64,000 bases of DNA from RZYY01 sp036794825 (GTDB lineage Bacteria > Bacteroidota > Bacteroidia > Bacteroidales > 4484-276), in the NCBI GenBank assembly GCA_036794825.1, contig DAIRGA010000013.1, positions 62,001-126,000 on the forward strand, read 5' to 3'. Under the pieces are notes generated by a model, which saw only the letters and a program-made list of their open reading frames with translations, was not told where the DNA came from and did not search any database. Made by a program: the position numbers and the translations under genes. This document shows, in pieces, positions 18,531-26,011 of this stretch (position 1 is its first letter; every line of letters starts with the position of its first letter).

Positions 18531-18913
18531 TTAGTTATCTGATGTCAATTGAAAGACCAGTGCTGGTGAAGATTTCAGATCGCCTGGTAAATTTTTTGGA
18601 AGGGTGATGGTAGTGGCTGCATCACCTTGTTTCACCTTAATCTTTCCTTTATAACCTATCAACTTAAGTTGGGTTGAATTATCAGTAAAGTCCATATCCA
18701 GATCAATAGTATCAGGCAGGTCCCTGTCCTCGGTTTTGAGATAAATTGCGTACCGGCTTTTGCCATCTTTGGATTGCGTGAAACAAAAATCTCCTTTCTG
18801 GTACGGCGCCAGCGGCTTTGTGTTGTAAATCGCTTCTCCGTTCACCTCCATCCATTTTCCAATTTCAGCCAGCCGTTCGTAAACCACAGGAGGTAGTTCG
18901 CCGGTTTTGTCAG
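18531..18913 (-). pseudogene. GH29 alpha-L-fucosidase, 3' remnant
   Basis: The minus-strand frame encodes only the last ~125 residues of a GH29 fucosidase (DKTGELPPVVYERLAEIGKW, then NGEAIYNTKPLAPYQKGDF and a terminal beta-sandwich). It matches the C-terminus of the full enzyme at 22448-25783, and bases 18808-18875 are identical to 22737-22804. The match stops abruptly near 18910, just upstream of the codons for DKTGELPP. The catalytic barrel is missing, and a GTG or TTG start inside this stretch would give a protein with no active site. It marks a deletion or duplication breakpoint. Confidence 0.8.
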
Positions 18914-19033
18914 TGATGATAGAATTCTTTTAGCCATTCCTCGAGAATCAATATCCAATGCTTGCAAACAAGGGCATACTATAAAACAACTACTAAAAAT
19001 TTCTTTTATTTTTTTTGGTTTCAAAATAATTAT

Positions 19034-19041
19034 TACTTTTG
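19034..19041 (+). promoter_or_regulatory. Candidate Bacteroidota -7 promoter box
   Basis: TACTTTTG fits the TAnnTTTG -7 consensus and lies 32 bases before the antitoxin-like ATG. A TTTG at 19014-19017 is a possible -33 element, but the gap is shorter than usual. Confidence 0.3.
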
Positions 19042-19072
19042 ATGCGCAATAATAGTCATCAATTCATTAATT

Positions 19073-19321
19073 ATGATTAGGGTAAATGGAGTTTACGAAA
19101 ACGGCATAGTTCGGCTCGATAGAAAGGTTCGGGCAAAGGAAAGAATGAAGGTCATTGTAACTTTTCTTGATGAAGAGCACACTAAAGAGCCAAAGCGACT
19201 CAGAAATGAAGATTTTTCGTTTTTGCAAGCCAGAGAAAAATCGAAAAACTGCAAAAGCTCAATAGCGGATGCAGTGATTGAAGACAGAAAATCCGAATTC
19301 ACGGAATCAAAACAAAATTAA
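19073..19321 (+). CDS. Small antitoxin-like protein (AF2212/DUF104-like), orphan
   Basis: An 82-residue protein starting MIRVNGVYENGIVRLDRKV followed by KVIVTFLDEE. This is the small beta-rich fold shared by VapB-like antitoxins of the AF2212/DUF104 group, which usually precede a PIN-domain toxin gene. The C-terminal half is a charged, helical toxin-neutralising-type tail. No PIN toxin or other gene follows within 380 bases, so it is an orphan or a remnant. It lies at the left edge of an AT-rich islet. The family call rests on the N-terminal pattern only. Confidence 0.55.
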   Translation: MIRVNGVYENGIVRLDRKVRAKERMKVIVTFLDEEHTKEPKRLRNEDFSFLQAREKSKNCKSSIADAVIEDRKSEFTESKQN

Positions 19322-19454
19322 AGTAAAACACTTGTGCCGTTAGAGCACTTGTTTAAAACCACCAAAAAAGTAAGAAAATAAAAAAAGGAGGTAACTACAA
19401 AGAAAGTAACAAACTGAATCAACCGAAAAAAATATAAAGCGTTAGCTTTTAAAT

Positions 19455-19595
19455 TGACTACGAAAATCGCCAATTTTTGAACTCGCCAATTAAAAGTAAG
19501 ACGCTCACGCCTCAGGCGTGGGCTTTCTTATTTGGTGAGTGGGTGTTTGGCGATACCTCGTAGTCAGATAGGCTGAGTCCCACGCTTTTTTATTT
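19455..19595 (+). other. Structured intergenic element with alternative hairpins
   Basis: TGACTACGA (19455-19463) and ATCGCCAA (19466-19473) pair with TTGGCGAT (19547-19554) and TCGTAGTCA (19558-19566). Inside, ACTCGCCAA (19481-19489) pairs with TTGGTGAGT (19532-19540), and the tip CACGCC..GGCGTG closes at 19506-19520. The whole can fold as one ~112-nt imperfect hairpin. In competition, GCGTGGG (19517-19523) can pair with CCCACGC (19579-19585), which is followed by TTTTTTATTTT like an intrinsic terminator. It lies ~110 bases before the CsgG-like gene. It could be a MITE-like relic, a leader RNA or a terminator. Confidence 0.5.
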
Positions 19596-19706
19596 TAATG
19601 TTTTACTGTTTAAAACTGGGGCACAAAAAAGTGGAGTCCAGAAACCACTTTAAAAACGGGGCGAAACCGAAAAGCCTTATGAGTAGGGATATAAAAAATA
19701 CTAAGA

Positions 19707-20996
19707 ATGAAACAATATTTCTTTATTAATAATTTGGGATTGAGAAATTATCCAGTTAGAAGGATAGTCACTTTCCTGTTCATTTTCTTAGGTTTCATTT
19801 CAACTTCTCAATCACAAAAGTTAGATGAATGGAGCAATCCACAAGTAGTTGTGTTGATAACCCACCCTCCTGGGCTAGGATTAAAAATTAATAAAGTTGC
19901 CTTCAATATCGCAACAGGTAATTGTGCCGATCAAATAGTTGATGCTTTGATAAGTGACTTTGTTTCTAACAACGTTGATGTCATTGATAGAGCAAACCTT
20001 AAGTCAATTTTAGCTGAACATGATTTTAACTTTACCGGATATGTGGATCAGACAACTGCAGTAGCCATTGGAAAAATAATTGGTCCATCAGCACTTATTA
20101 CAGTAAAAGTTCTTCGGTGTGAAACAAAAACACAAAATGATTTATATGTAATTGAAAAAAAGTACGATTACAGTACGGGAAGAGAATATCAAGTTAAAGC
20201 GTTTATTGCCAGAACAAGTGTTTTCCTTAAAGTTTCTTTACAAACCACAGATCTCACTACTGGGCGAATATTCTCAGCACGTGTATTTGATTTCGCTCCA
20301 GTACAAGAAAACAAGTCATATGAAGGCAGACCTGAAGCTCCTTCAGAATTTGACGTCCAGGAGGAGGCTTTTAATTCATTTGCTAAGCAAGCTCATCGGT
20401 TGTTTTTCTCATGGATCGAACCTACAACTTTGTACTTTTGTGATGATAAGGATGGTGATTTAAAAGAAGCTTATCTATCGCTAAAATCTGGCAATTATCA
20501 TATGGCATATAACCAATCCTTGCAAAATCTCGAAAACTGTAAAAACAACAAGAATGTAAAAGAAAAAACTCTAGCTCATGCATACTATAATTTGGGGATA
20601 ATGCACATGATTCGTAATGAATACGACAAAGCAATCGAAAACTTTAACCAAGCGCGTAAGCTCCGACCTGGTACGATTGTTAACAATGCAATAAATGAAT
20701 GCGTTGCAGCAAAAGACCTAGCAAATGAGATGCAAAAAGTTGATGAGAAAGCAATAATTGAGGCTGCAAAAAGTCAAAATGAAATCGAAAAAGCAATACA
20801 AGCCGATGAAGCTAATACATTAACAAATGCTGATATCATTGATCTAACTAACAAAAAATTACCAAACTCACTTATCCTACAAAAAATCAAAACTACTAAA
20901 TGTAAGTTTGATACATCAACAGATGCTCTTATAGCACTTACGAATGCTGGTGTAAGTGAAGATGTAATTATTTTTATGATGGAAAAAAGTAAGTAG
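19707..20996 (+). CDS. CsgG-like/TPR secreted protein
   Basis: A 429-residue exported protein. A signal segment (VTFLFIFLGFISTSQSQ, about residues 21-37) is followed by a CsgG/curli-transport-like domain (residues ~45-235: DQIVDALISDFVSNNVDVIDR, GPSALITVKVL, VFLKVSLQTTDLTTGRIF), the fold that senses or assembles at the outer membrane. Next come a TPR pair (AHAYYNLGIMHMIRNEYDKA, IENFNQARKLRPGT), a helical linker, and a C-terminal module (NADIIDLTNKKLPNSLILQK, DTSTDALIALTNAGVSEDVI) found as a repeated unit in many Bacteroidota exported proteins. Whether it forms a pore is unknown. A start at a later Met is possible. The gene is distinctly AT-rich compared with the flanking fucosidase genes. Confidence 0.7.
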   Translation: MKQYFFINNLGLRNYPVRRIVTFLFIFLGFISTSQSQKLDEWSNPQVVVLITHPPGLGLKINKVAFNIATGNCADQIVDALISDFVSNNVDVIDRANLKSILAEHDFNFTGYVDQTTAVAIGKIIGPSALITVKVLRCETKTQNDLYVIEKKYDYSTGREYQVKAFIARTSVFLKVSLQTTDLTTGRIFSARVFDFAPVQENKSYEGRPEAPSEFDVQEEAFNSFAKQAHRLFFSWIEPTTLYFCDDKDGDLKEAYLSLKSGNYHMAYNQSLQNLENCKNNKNVKEKTLAHAYYNLGIMHMIRNEYDKAIENFNQARKLRPGTIVNNAINECVAAKDLANEMQKVDEKAIIEAAKSQNEIEKAIQADEANTLTNADIIDLTNKKLPNSLILQKIKTTKCKFDTSTDALIALTNAGVSEDVIIFMMEKSK

Positions 20997-21222
20997 ATTT
21001 AACAGGCTGAAAATGAAATATAAATCATTTTTAAATTTAAAGGTAATGATGGATTTTGATAAAACTCTAATGATTGTTGTCATCTGCAAGTTAGCACACT
21101 GCCAGCTTCAAATGACAAGAGCGTATGAGTTTATGTTTAAATAAAAATAAAAAAAAACCGTGGACTCCTTATCAAAGGAGAATACAAAAATAACATATTA
21201 TTATAAAATTAATAACCGTAAG

Positions 21223-22077
21223 ATGAAAAAGCTAATTGAAATTTTATTTATTATCCTTCTAACAACAACTCTTTCTGCTCAAAAGCCCACAATCGAATGG
21301 GTAAATATTCCTAATGGTACTTTCACCATGGGTAGCCCCAAAAAGGAAGTTGGTAAACGCAAAAATGATGAAATACAGCATAAGGTCACATTGAGTGCCT
21401 TTAAAATGAGCAAATACGAGGTAACCGTTGGACAATTTAAAGCATTCGTTGATGCCACAGGCTATGTAACGGATGCTGACAAAGGAACAGGTGGTAAGAC
21501 TGGGAGTTTTATAATGGACGGTATTGGCATGAAAATTAGTTCAGGTGCGAATTGGTTGTGTAATGAAAAGGGAATCCCTCGACCTGAAACAGAATATAAC
21601 TTTCCTGTACTTCATGTAACTTTAAACGATGCAAACGCTTTTGCTGCTTGGTTTGGTTGCCGTTTACCTACAGAGGCAGAGTGGGAATATGCCTGCCGGG
21701 CAGGAACTACGACTCCATTCAATACAGGCAATAATATTACTACTTCACAGGCTAATTATGATGGAAATTCACCATATATGAAGAATGAATATGGTGAAAA
21801 TAGAATGAAGGCAATGCCAGTGGGTAGTTTTAATCCGAACGAATGGGGTTTGCATGATATGCATGGCAATGCTGAAGAAATATGTAGTGATTGGTATGCT
21901 GATTATCCCACTTCACCTCAAATAAATCCTCAAGGCCCAAAAGTGGGGGCGAGTGTTGTTATGCGAGGTGGTAGTTGGATTAGCGGTGCAAATGAAATCA
22001 GGTCAGCACAGCGTCGCTATATGGAACCAATTATGCGATCGAGTTTTATAGGTTTTCGCCTTGCCTTGTCTGAATAA
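21223..22077 (+). CDS. SUMF1/formylglycine-generating-enzyme-domain protein, exported
   Basis: A 284-residue protein with a signal peptide (MKKLIEILFIILLTTTLSAQ) and a complete SUMF1/FGE-sulfatase domain: IPNGTFTMGSP, KYEVTVGQFKAFVDATGY, LPTEAEWEYACRAGTTTPF, VGSFNPNEWGLHDMHGNAEE, MRGGSWISGANEIRSAQR and a terminal GFRLAL. I do not see the paired active-site cysteines of true formylglycine-generating enzymes, so it is more likely a surface or structural SUMF1 protein than a sulfatase activator. The start at 21223 gives the signal peptide; the 21 codons upstream do not. Second gene of the AT-rich islet, same direction as the CsgG-like gene. Confidence 0.85.
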   Translation: MKKLIEILFIILLTTTLSAQKPTIEWVNIPNGTFTMGSPKKEVGKRKNDEIQHKVTLSAFKMSKYEVTVGQFKAFVDATGYVTDADKGTGGKTGSFIMDGIGMKISSGANWLCNEKGIPRPETEYNFPVLHVTLNDANAFAAWFGCRLPTEAEWEYACRAGTTTPFNTGNNITTSQANYDGNSPYMKNEYGENRMKAMPVGSFNPNEWGLHDMHGNAEEICSDWYADYPTSPQINPQGPKVGASVVMRGGSWISGANEIRSAQRRYMEPIMRSSFIGFRLALSE

Positions 22078-22159
22078 AAATTCTTAATCATCTACTTTAG
22101 AAATAACATATTCTTCAGATGAAAAGAGAAAAATAGACAGATTAAATGCTCTAGGATTG

Positions 22160-22330
22160 TGATAAGGAAAACGATTCCTATCACCAAGTAGACTGCCCCA
22201 ATAGATCAACTGTCAGTGCAGTCTACTTGTTTGACCATAATCTCTTGGGGCGGCATATAGTCTAATCGGTCAAAATGTTTTCGGCAGGATTATCTGGCGC
22301 AAACCGGACTAATCCTGCCATTTGTTTTAC
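22160..22330. other. Structured intergenic region ending in a terminator-like hairpin
   Basis: Three stem-loops in 170 bases. GATA-GGAA pairs with TTCC-TATC near 22161-22182. CAAGTAGACTGC (22185-22196) pairs perfectly with GCAGTCTACTTG (22218-22229). GGCAGGATTATCTGG (22283-22297) pairs with CCGGA and TAATCCTGCC (22304-22319) with one bulge, followed by ATTTGTTTTAC. GCCCCAA (22195-22201) can alternatively pair with TTGGGGC further on (~22246-22252). The last hairpin is probably a terminator for the SUMF1 gene. The remaining bases to 22448 show nothing else. Confidence 0.55.
22283..22330 (+). terminator. Terminator-like hairpin after the SUMF1 gene
   Basis: A 15-bp stem with one bulged C and a CGCAAA loop (22283-22319), followed by a T-rich ATTTGTTTTAC tail. 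It lies 206 bases after the SUMF1 stop codon and 118 bases before the convergent PNGase F-GH29 gene. Confidence 0.55.
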
Positions 22331-22447
22331 AATAGTAAAATCTTCATATAATTGGATAAACCATAATAAGCTTTCTCCTTTTTACAGGCCTTTTCGTAAG
22401 AAGAGATTCTTAAGAATTCGGGTGCTGCGTAGCATTGGTTAAGGGTT

Positions 22448-25400
22448 TCAATTCACTTGTGAGGTTGTTCCACCAACCCTAAACACCCATGCCGGGCTGC
22501 CTTCGAAATTCTTTTTTAAAGATTTTGGGATTGAAATTCCTGGCCTACCATCTTTAGTCTGAACCTGCAATTTTCCTTTGTGGCCCAGTAAAATGATTTC
22601 ACTGTCTTTGCCAGCAAAATCAGCGGGTAAATCAATGAAATCGGGGGGTTTAGCCTGCTCTTCAATGAGGTAAATGGCATAGCGGTTTTTCCCGTCTTTT
22701 GACTGCGTAAAACACAGGTTCCCCTGCTCGTAAGGTGCCAGCGGCTTTGTGTTGTAAATCGCTTCTCCGTTCACCTCCATCCATTTTCCAATTTCAGCCA
22801 GCCGCTGGTAAACTTCGGGAGGCAGTTCTCCGGTTTTGTCGGGGCCGAATCCGAGGAGAAGGTTCCCTCCTTTTACCACGATTTTTACCAACGTGTGAAT
22901 TGCCCATGTTGCTGATTTGTAGTTTTCGTTGGGTCCGGTATGATACCAACTGTTGCCAAGGGTAATGCAGCTTTCCCACGGATAATCGGGCATCACTGCT
23001 GGAATTTGCTGCTCGGGAGTGCGATAATTTTCAAACTCCCCGTGCACGGTACGATCAACGATGAGGAGGCCGGGCTGAAGCTCGCGTGCCCTGGCAGCAA
23101 TGCGCGGCATGTCAACATCCTGAATCCACTGGTTTTTCCCGAGCCAGGGGCGGGTTTCTCCGGTGAGCGTGCCTTCGGGCCGCACCCAGCCGCCATCCAG
23201 CCAGAGAATGTCCATTTTGCCATAATCGCTCATCAATTCTTCGATCTGGTTGAATGTAAAATCCTGAAAGCGTTTCCAACGGTCGGGATACTTTTTGGGA
23301 TTGTAGTTTACATTGCGGTCGAACACCGGAAAGTAAGGCCACCAGTAGTCGTCGTTGTGCCAGTCGGGCTTGCTGAAATAGGCGCCAATGGCCATTTCCT
23401 GATCTCGAAAAGCAGTAAAGACTTCATCCACAATGTTGCTTTTGGGGTTGCTGGAAAAAGTGCTTTCGCTGCCGGTGATTTTATAGTCGGTGTATTTTGA
23501 ATCAAACATGCAGAAACCATCATGATGTTTTGTGGTAAAAACAACATACTTCATTCCCGCATCGGCACAGGCTGCAGCCCACTTTTGGGGGTCAAAACCG
23601 GTGGGATTGAATGTGTGCCTGATCTTTTCGTACTCCTTTAAATAAGTGTAATAATCATGGGAATAAGGACCGCGTCGCTCACACCAGGGTTCGTCTTCCG
23701 GGCAGAGGCTCCAGCTTTCCACAATGCCCCACTCGCTGTAAGGCCCCCAGTGAATTATCACCCCGAACTTCCAGTCCTGCCACTGATGAAGCTTTTCACT
23801 CACAGCAGTATCCATCGGCCATTCATACGGAAATTCCTCCTCCTTCGGGGGTTCTACGAAACGGATTCGTTTTTTGAAAATCTCTTCATCGTTGATGGTG
23901 ACCTTCAAATAAAAGCGCCCGTAAGGAAACCGCCGCAGATCGAAGTCAAAGACTCCCTCTTTTAACTGCGGATAGCGGCGCTCCTCCACGATTTCCGCAC
24001 CGGGATCGGTAACCAGCCTGACCAGCACATCACCGGCTTTATTCGAAAAATAACTGAGCGTTGCTTTATCCGATGTCCTTGATGGATAAAGACTTATAGC
24101 TTTAGCATCGGGATTGATGGCGTCGGGAGACTGGCCGACCACAAAATTGAACACCCATCCCGATCCGCAATCGGATTCGAAAGCCTTGATCAGGTTGTTG
24201 TTGCCATCCATCAGTCGAGCTTCACCACGTCCGCCTTTGGAATTGTACCAGAACTCGAGCCCGTCGCCGGCTATATCCGCCAATGCAAGGCTGTAAGCGC
24301 CGGGTGCAAGGTGAAATGTATCCCTGTAAGCTGTCTGTGCAGCCAAAGATCCAGCCTTCCGTTCATGGATGATCCTTCCATCTGATGCAACCAGCTGCCA
24401 GGTGTTCTGCTCCGGCTCATTGTTGGTAAGCAGGTAAAATACCATCACCGGGTCGTGAACCGGAGCCGGAGTGAATGTTGAAGTCATTGAATTATCGGCA
24501 GGATAAACATCTTCCTTTCCGTTTGGGCTTGATAGTGAGACTTTAAACCGGTTAATTCCCTGATTACTATGTATATCACCGGGCAAGAGTAATGTTTGCG
24601 TCTGATCGAAGGAAAGCGCTCCCTCCCACCTGAAACTATTATTAGAAAAACCTTCAGTTCCGTATTCGATCAGCATTGACCTGACCGTGTCGCTGCCATT
24701 ATTTTTGACAATGAGCTGCGGGTTTGCACCGGCAGGATTCAATCTGCTGTAAATCCCTTTGTCCGAGGGTACGATCACATCTTCGACGGAAACGTCAAAC
24801 GCAGTTGAAGGCGCTTCATACTGGATAATGTAAGCGCTAATCACCTGAACGCCACAGTTTTCGGAGGTGCACCGGTAGGGCTCCATTTTGAAATGGATGC
24901 TGTGGCTGTTTCCGGGTTTAAGTGGCAAAACAAAGTTTTCGGGTTGAACCAGATAGCCGGGACACCAGTTTCCGCGATCAAAAATCCAGGTTCCGGCCTG
25001 CGGGTAAACCGGGTTATCACCGCATTCCATCCACATCTGCCGCTTTTCGATCAATTGATTGTCAAAATAGATCTCGCGGTACTTGCTGCAAAATTCAGCG
25101 CAGTTGCCGGGGCTATCCATTCCATGCCCGGTCTGGATCACCCGCAAACGGGCAAAGGCTGCATTTTCACCGGCGCTGAAATTTGCCGGCCTGAGAACCT
25201 CCTCAATCGGCTGATTGGGGTCACCATACGGAAAATTGTCGTTGTAAATTTCGGTAATCGAAATCGGTTTTGCTACCGGTGTGCCAGTAATGATCTCGAA
25301 ATCAACAGTAACCAGCCAGCCGCGGTCGTTGTTGGGTTCGTAGCCGGAATGGTTGAAATTGATTTCGGCGCTATCGCGGAGCACAAGACTGAAATCGGTA

Positions 25401-25783
25401 ACATCGGCCTGCCAGGTAAACTGCCAGTCGCCTCCGAAAAACCCGCCGTACGGAGTAATGATCCTGCCGATCTCCCAGTTCAACGTTTTGCCATTCGATC
25501 CGCCGACGCGCGTGAGAATGATCCTGTCGGAATAATCCCAGTCGGCGCAACGCATAGTGTCGGGGCAGGCAAAAGTGACATACAGTGTGATTTTTCTGAT
25601 TTCGGCGCTGGTGTCCGGGAAAACCCCCCAACCCGGGTAAGAATTGACGCCCTGAGATGGGTCAGTAACCACAATCTCACGATTGTGGGTGGTTACGAAG
25701 ATTGTGTCGGGTTGCGCTGCCTGAACGAAACTGACGATTAAAAGGAATCCAAATGCAAAAAGTAGCGGGTATTGTTCTCTCAT
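22448..25783 (-). CDS. Fused peptide-N-glycosidase F and GH29 alpha-L-fucosidase
   Basis: A 1111-residue secreted two-enzyme protein. ATG at 25783 gives a signal peptide (MREQYPLLFAFGFLLIVSF). Residues ~25-330 match PNGase F, which cleaves whole N-glycans from asparagine: Cys73/Cys79 then Asp83 in ADWD (PNGase F Asp60), NCAEFC with Glu230 (Glu206) between Cys228 and Cys232, and FDRGNWCPGY. Residues ~330-550 are beta-rich linkers; ~557-643 resemble a T9SS sorting domain in mid-chain. Residues ~655-1111 are a GH29 fucosidase (IIHWGPYSEWG, YVVFTTKHHDGF, nucleophile Asp863 in ILWLDGGW). No sorting domain is seen at the true C-terminus. The first two catalytic assignments are by motif, Glu149 as the third acid is tentative. 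Substrate: probably fucosylated N-glycoproteins. Confidence 0.88.
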   Translation of the reverse strand: MREQYPLLFAFGFLLIVSFVQAAQPDTIFVTTHNREIVVTDPSQGVNSYPGWGVFPDTSAEIRKITLYVTFACPDTMRCADWDYSDRIILTRVGGSNGKTLNWEIGRIITPYGGFFGGDWQFTWQADVTDFSLVLRDSAEINFNHSGYEPNNDRGWLVTVDFEIITGTPVAKPISITEIYNDNFPYGDPNQPIEEVLRPANFSAGENAAFARLRVIQTGHGMDSPGNCAEFCSKYREIYFDNQLIEKRQMWMECGDNPVYPQAGTWIFDRGNWCPGYLVQPENFVLPLKPGNSHSIHFKMEPYRCTSENCGVQVISAYIIQYEAPSTAFDVSVEDVIVPSDKGIYSRLNPAGANPQLIVKNNGSDTVRSMLIEYGTEGFSNNSFRWEGALSFDQTQTLLLPGDIHSNQGINRFKVSLSSPNGKEDVYPADNSMTSTFTPAPVHDPVMVFYLLTNNEPEQNTWQLVASDGRIIHERKAGSLAAQTAYRDTFHLAPGAYSLALADIAGDGLEFWYNSKGGRGEARLMDGNNNLIKAFESDCGSGWVFNFVVGQSPDAINPDAKAISLYPSRTSDKATLSYFSNKAGDVLVRLVTDPGAEIVEERRYPQLKEGVFDFDLRRFPYGRFYLKVTINDEEIFKKRIRFVEPPKEEEFPYEWPMDTAVSEKLHQWQDWKFGVIIHWGPYSEWGIVESWSLCPEDEPWCERRGPYSHDYYTYLKEYEKIRHTFNPTGFDPQKWAAACADAGMKYVVFTTKHHDGFCMFDSKYTDYKITGSESTFSSNPKSNIVDEVFTAFRDQEMAIGAYFSKPDWHNDDYWWPYFPVFDRNVNYNPKKYPDRWKRFQDFTFNQIEELMSDYGKMDILWLDGGWVRPEGTLTGETRPWLGKNQWIQDVDMPRIAARARELQPGLLIVDRTVHGEFENYRTPEQQIPAVMPDYPWESCITLGNSWYHTGPNENYKSATWAIHTLVKIVVKGGNLLLGFGPDKTGELPPEVYQRLAEIGKWMEVNGEAIYNTKPLAPYEQGNLCFTQSKDGKNRYAIYLIEEQAKPPDFIDLPADFAGKDSEIILLGHKGKLQVQTKDGRPGISIPKSLKKNFEGSPAWVFRVGGTTSQVN

Positions 25784-25963
25784 CTTTTTGGAATGATTTG
25801 TTTCTGCAAATTTATCATTCGTTTTATTTTTCAATGGTTTGCAAATAGAGCAATACAGGATTCCAAACCAATCGTTCATCAATTTACTGATATTCAGCTT
25901 AATTGACATGAAAGAAGAAACCTGAACTAATTAACCATCTCAAAACCAGTATTTTTATTTTTG

Positions 25964-25971
25964 TACTTTTG
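25964..25971 (+). promoter_or_regulatory. Candidate -7 promoter box
   Basis: TACTTTTG matches TAnnTTTG, 41 bases before the ATG of the Asp-box T9SS gene. No convincing -33 TTTG at the right distance. Confidence 0.3.
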
Positions 25972-26011
25972 TTTCAAATTCAATCCAAATTAATCACCTA
26001 AAATTATCTAC

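Noticed and set aside
18531..19024. Recoding or frameshift rescue of the GH29 remnant
   Set aside because: Sequence upstream of ~18910 has no similarity to GH29 in any frame, so the gene is truncated, not recoded.
24893..25741. 282-codon plus-strand frame inside the PNGase F part
   Set aside because: Shadow of the minus-strand enzyme, which has clear motifs.
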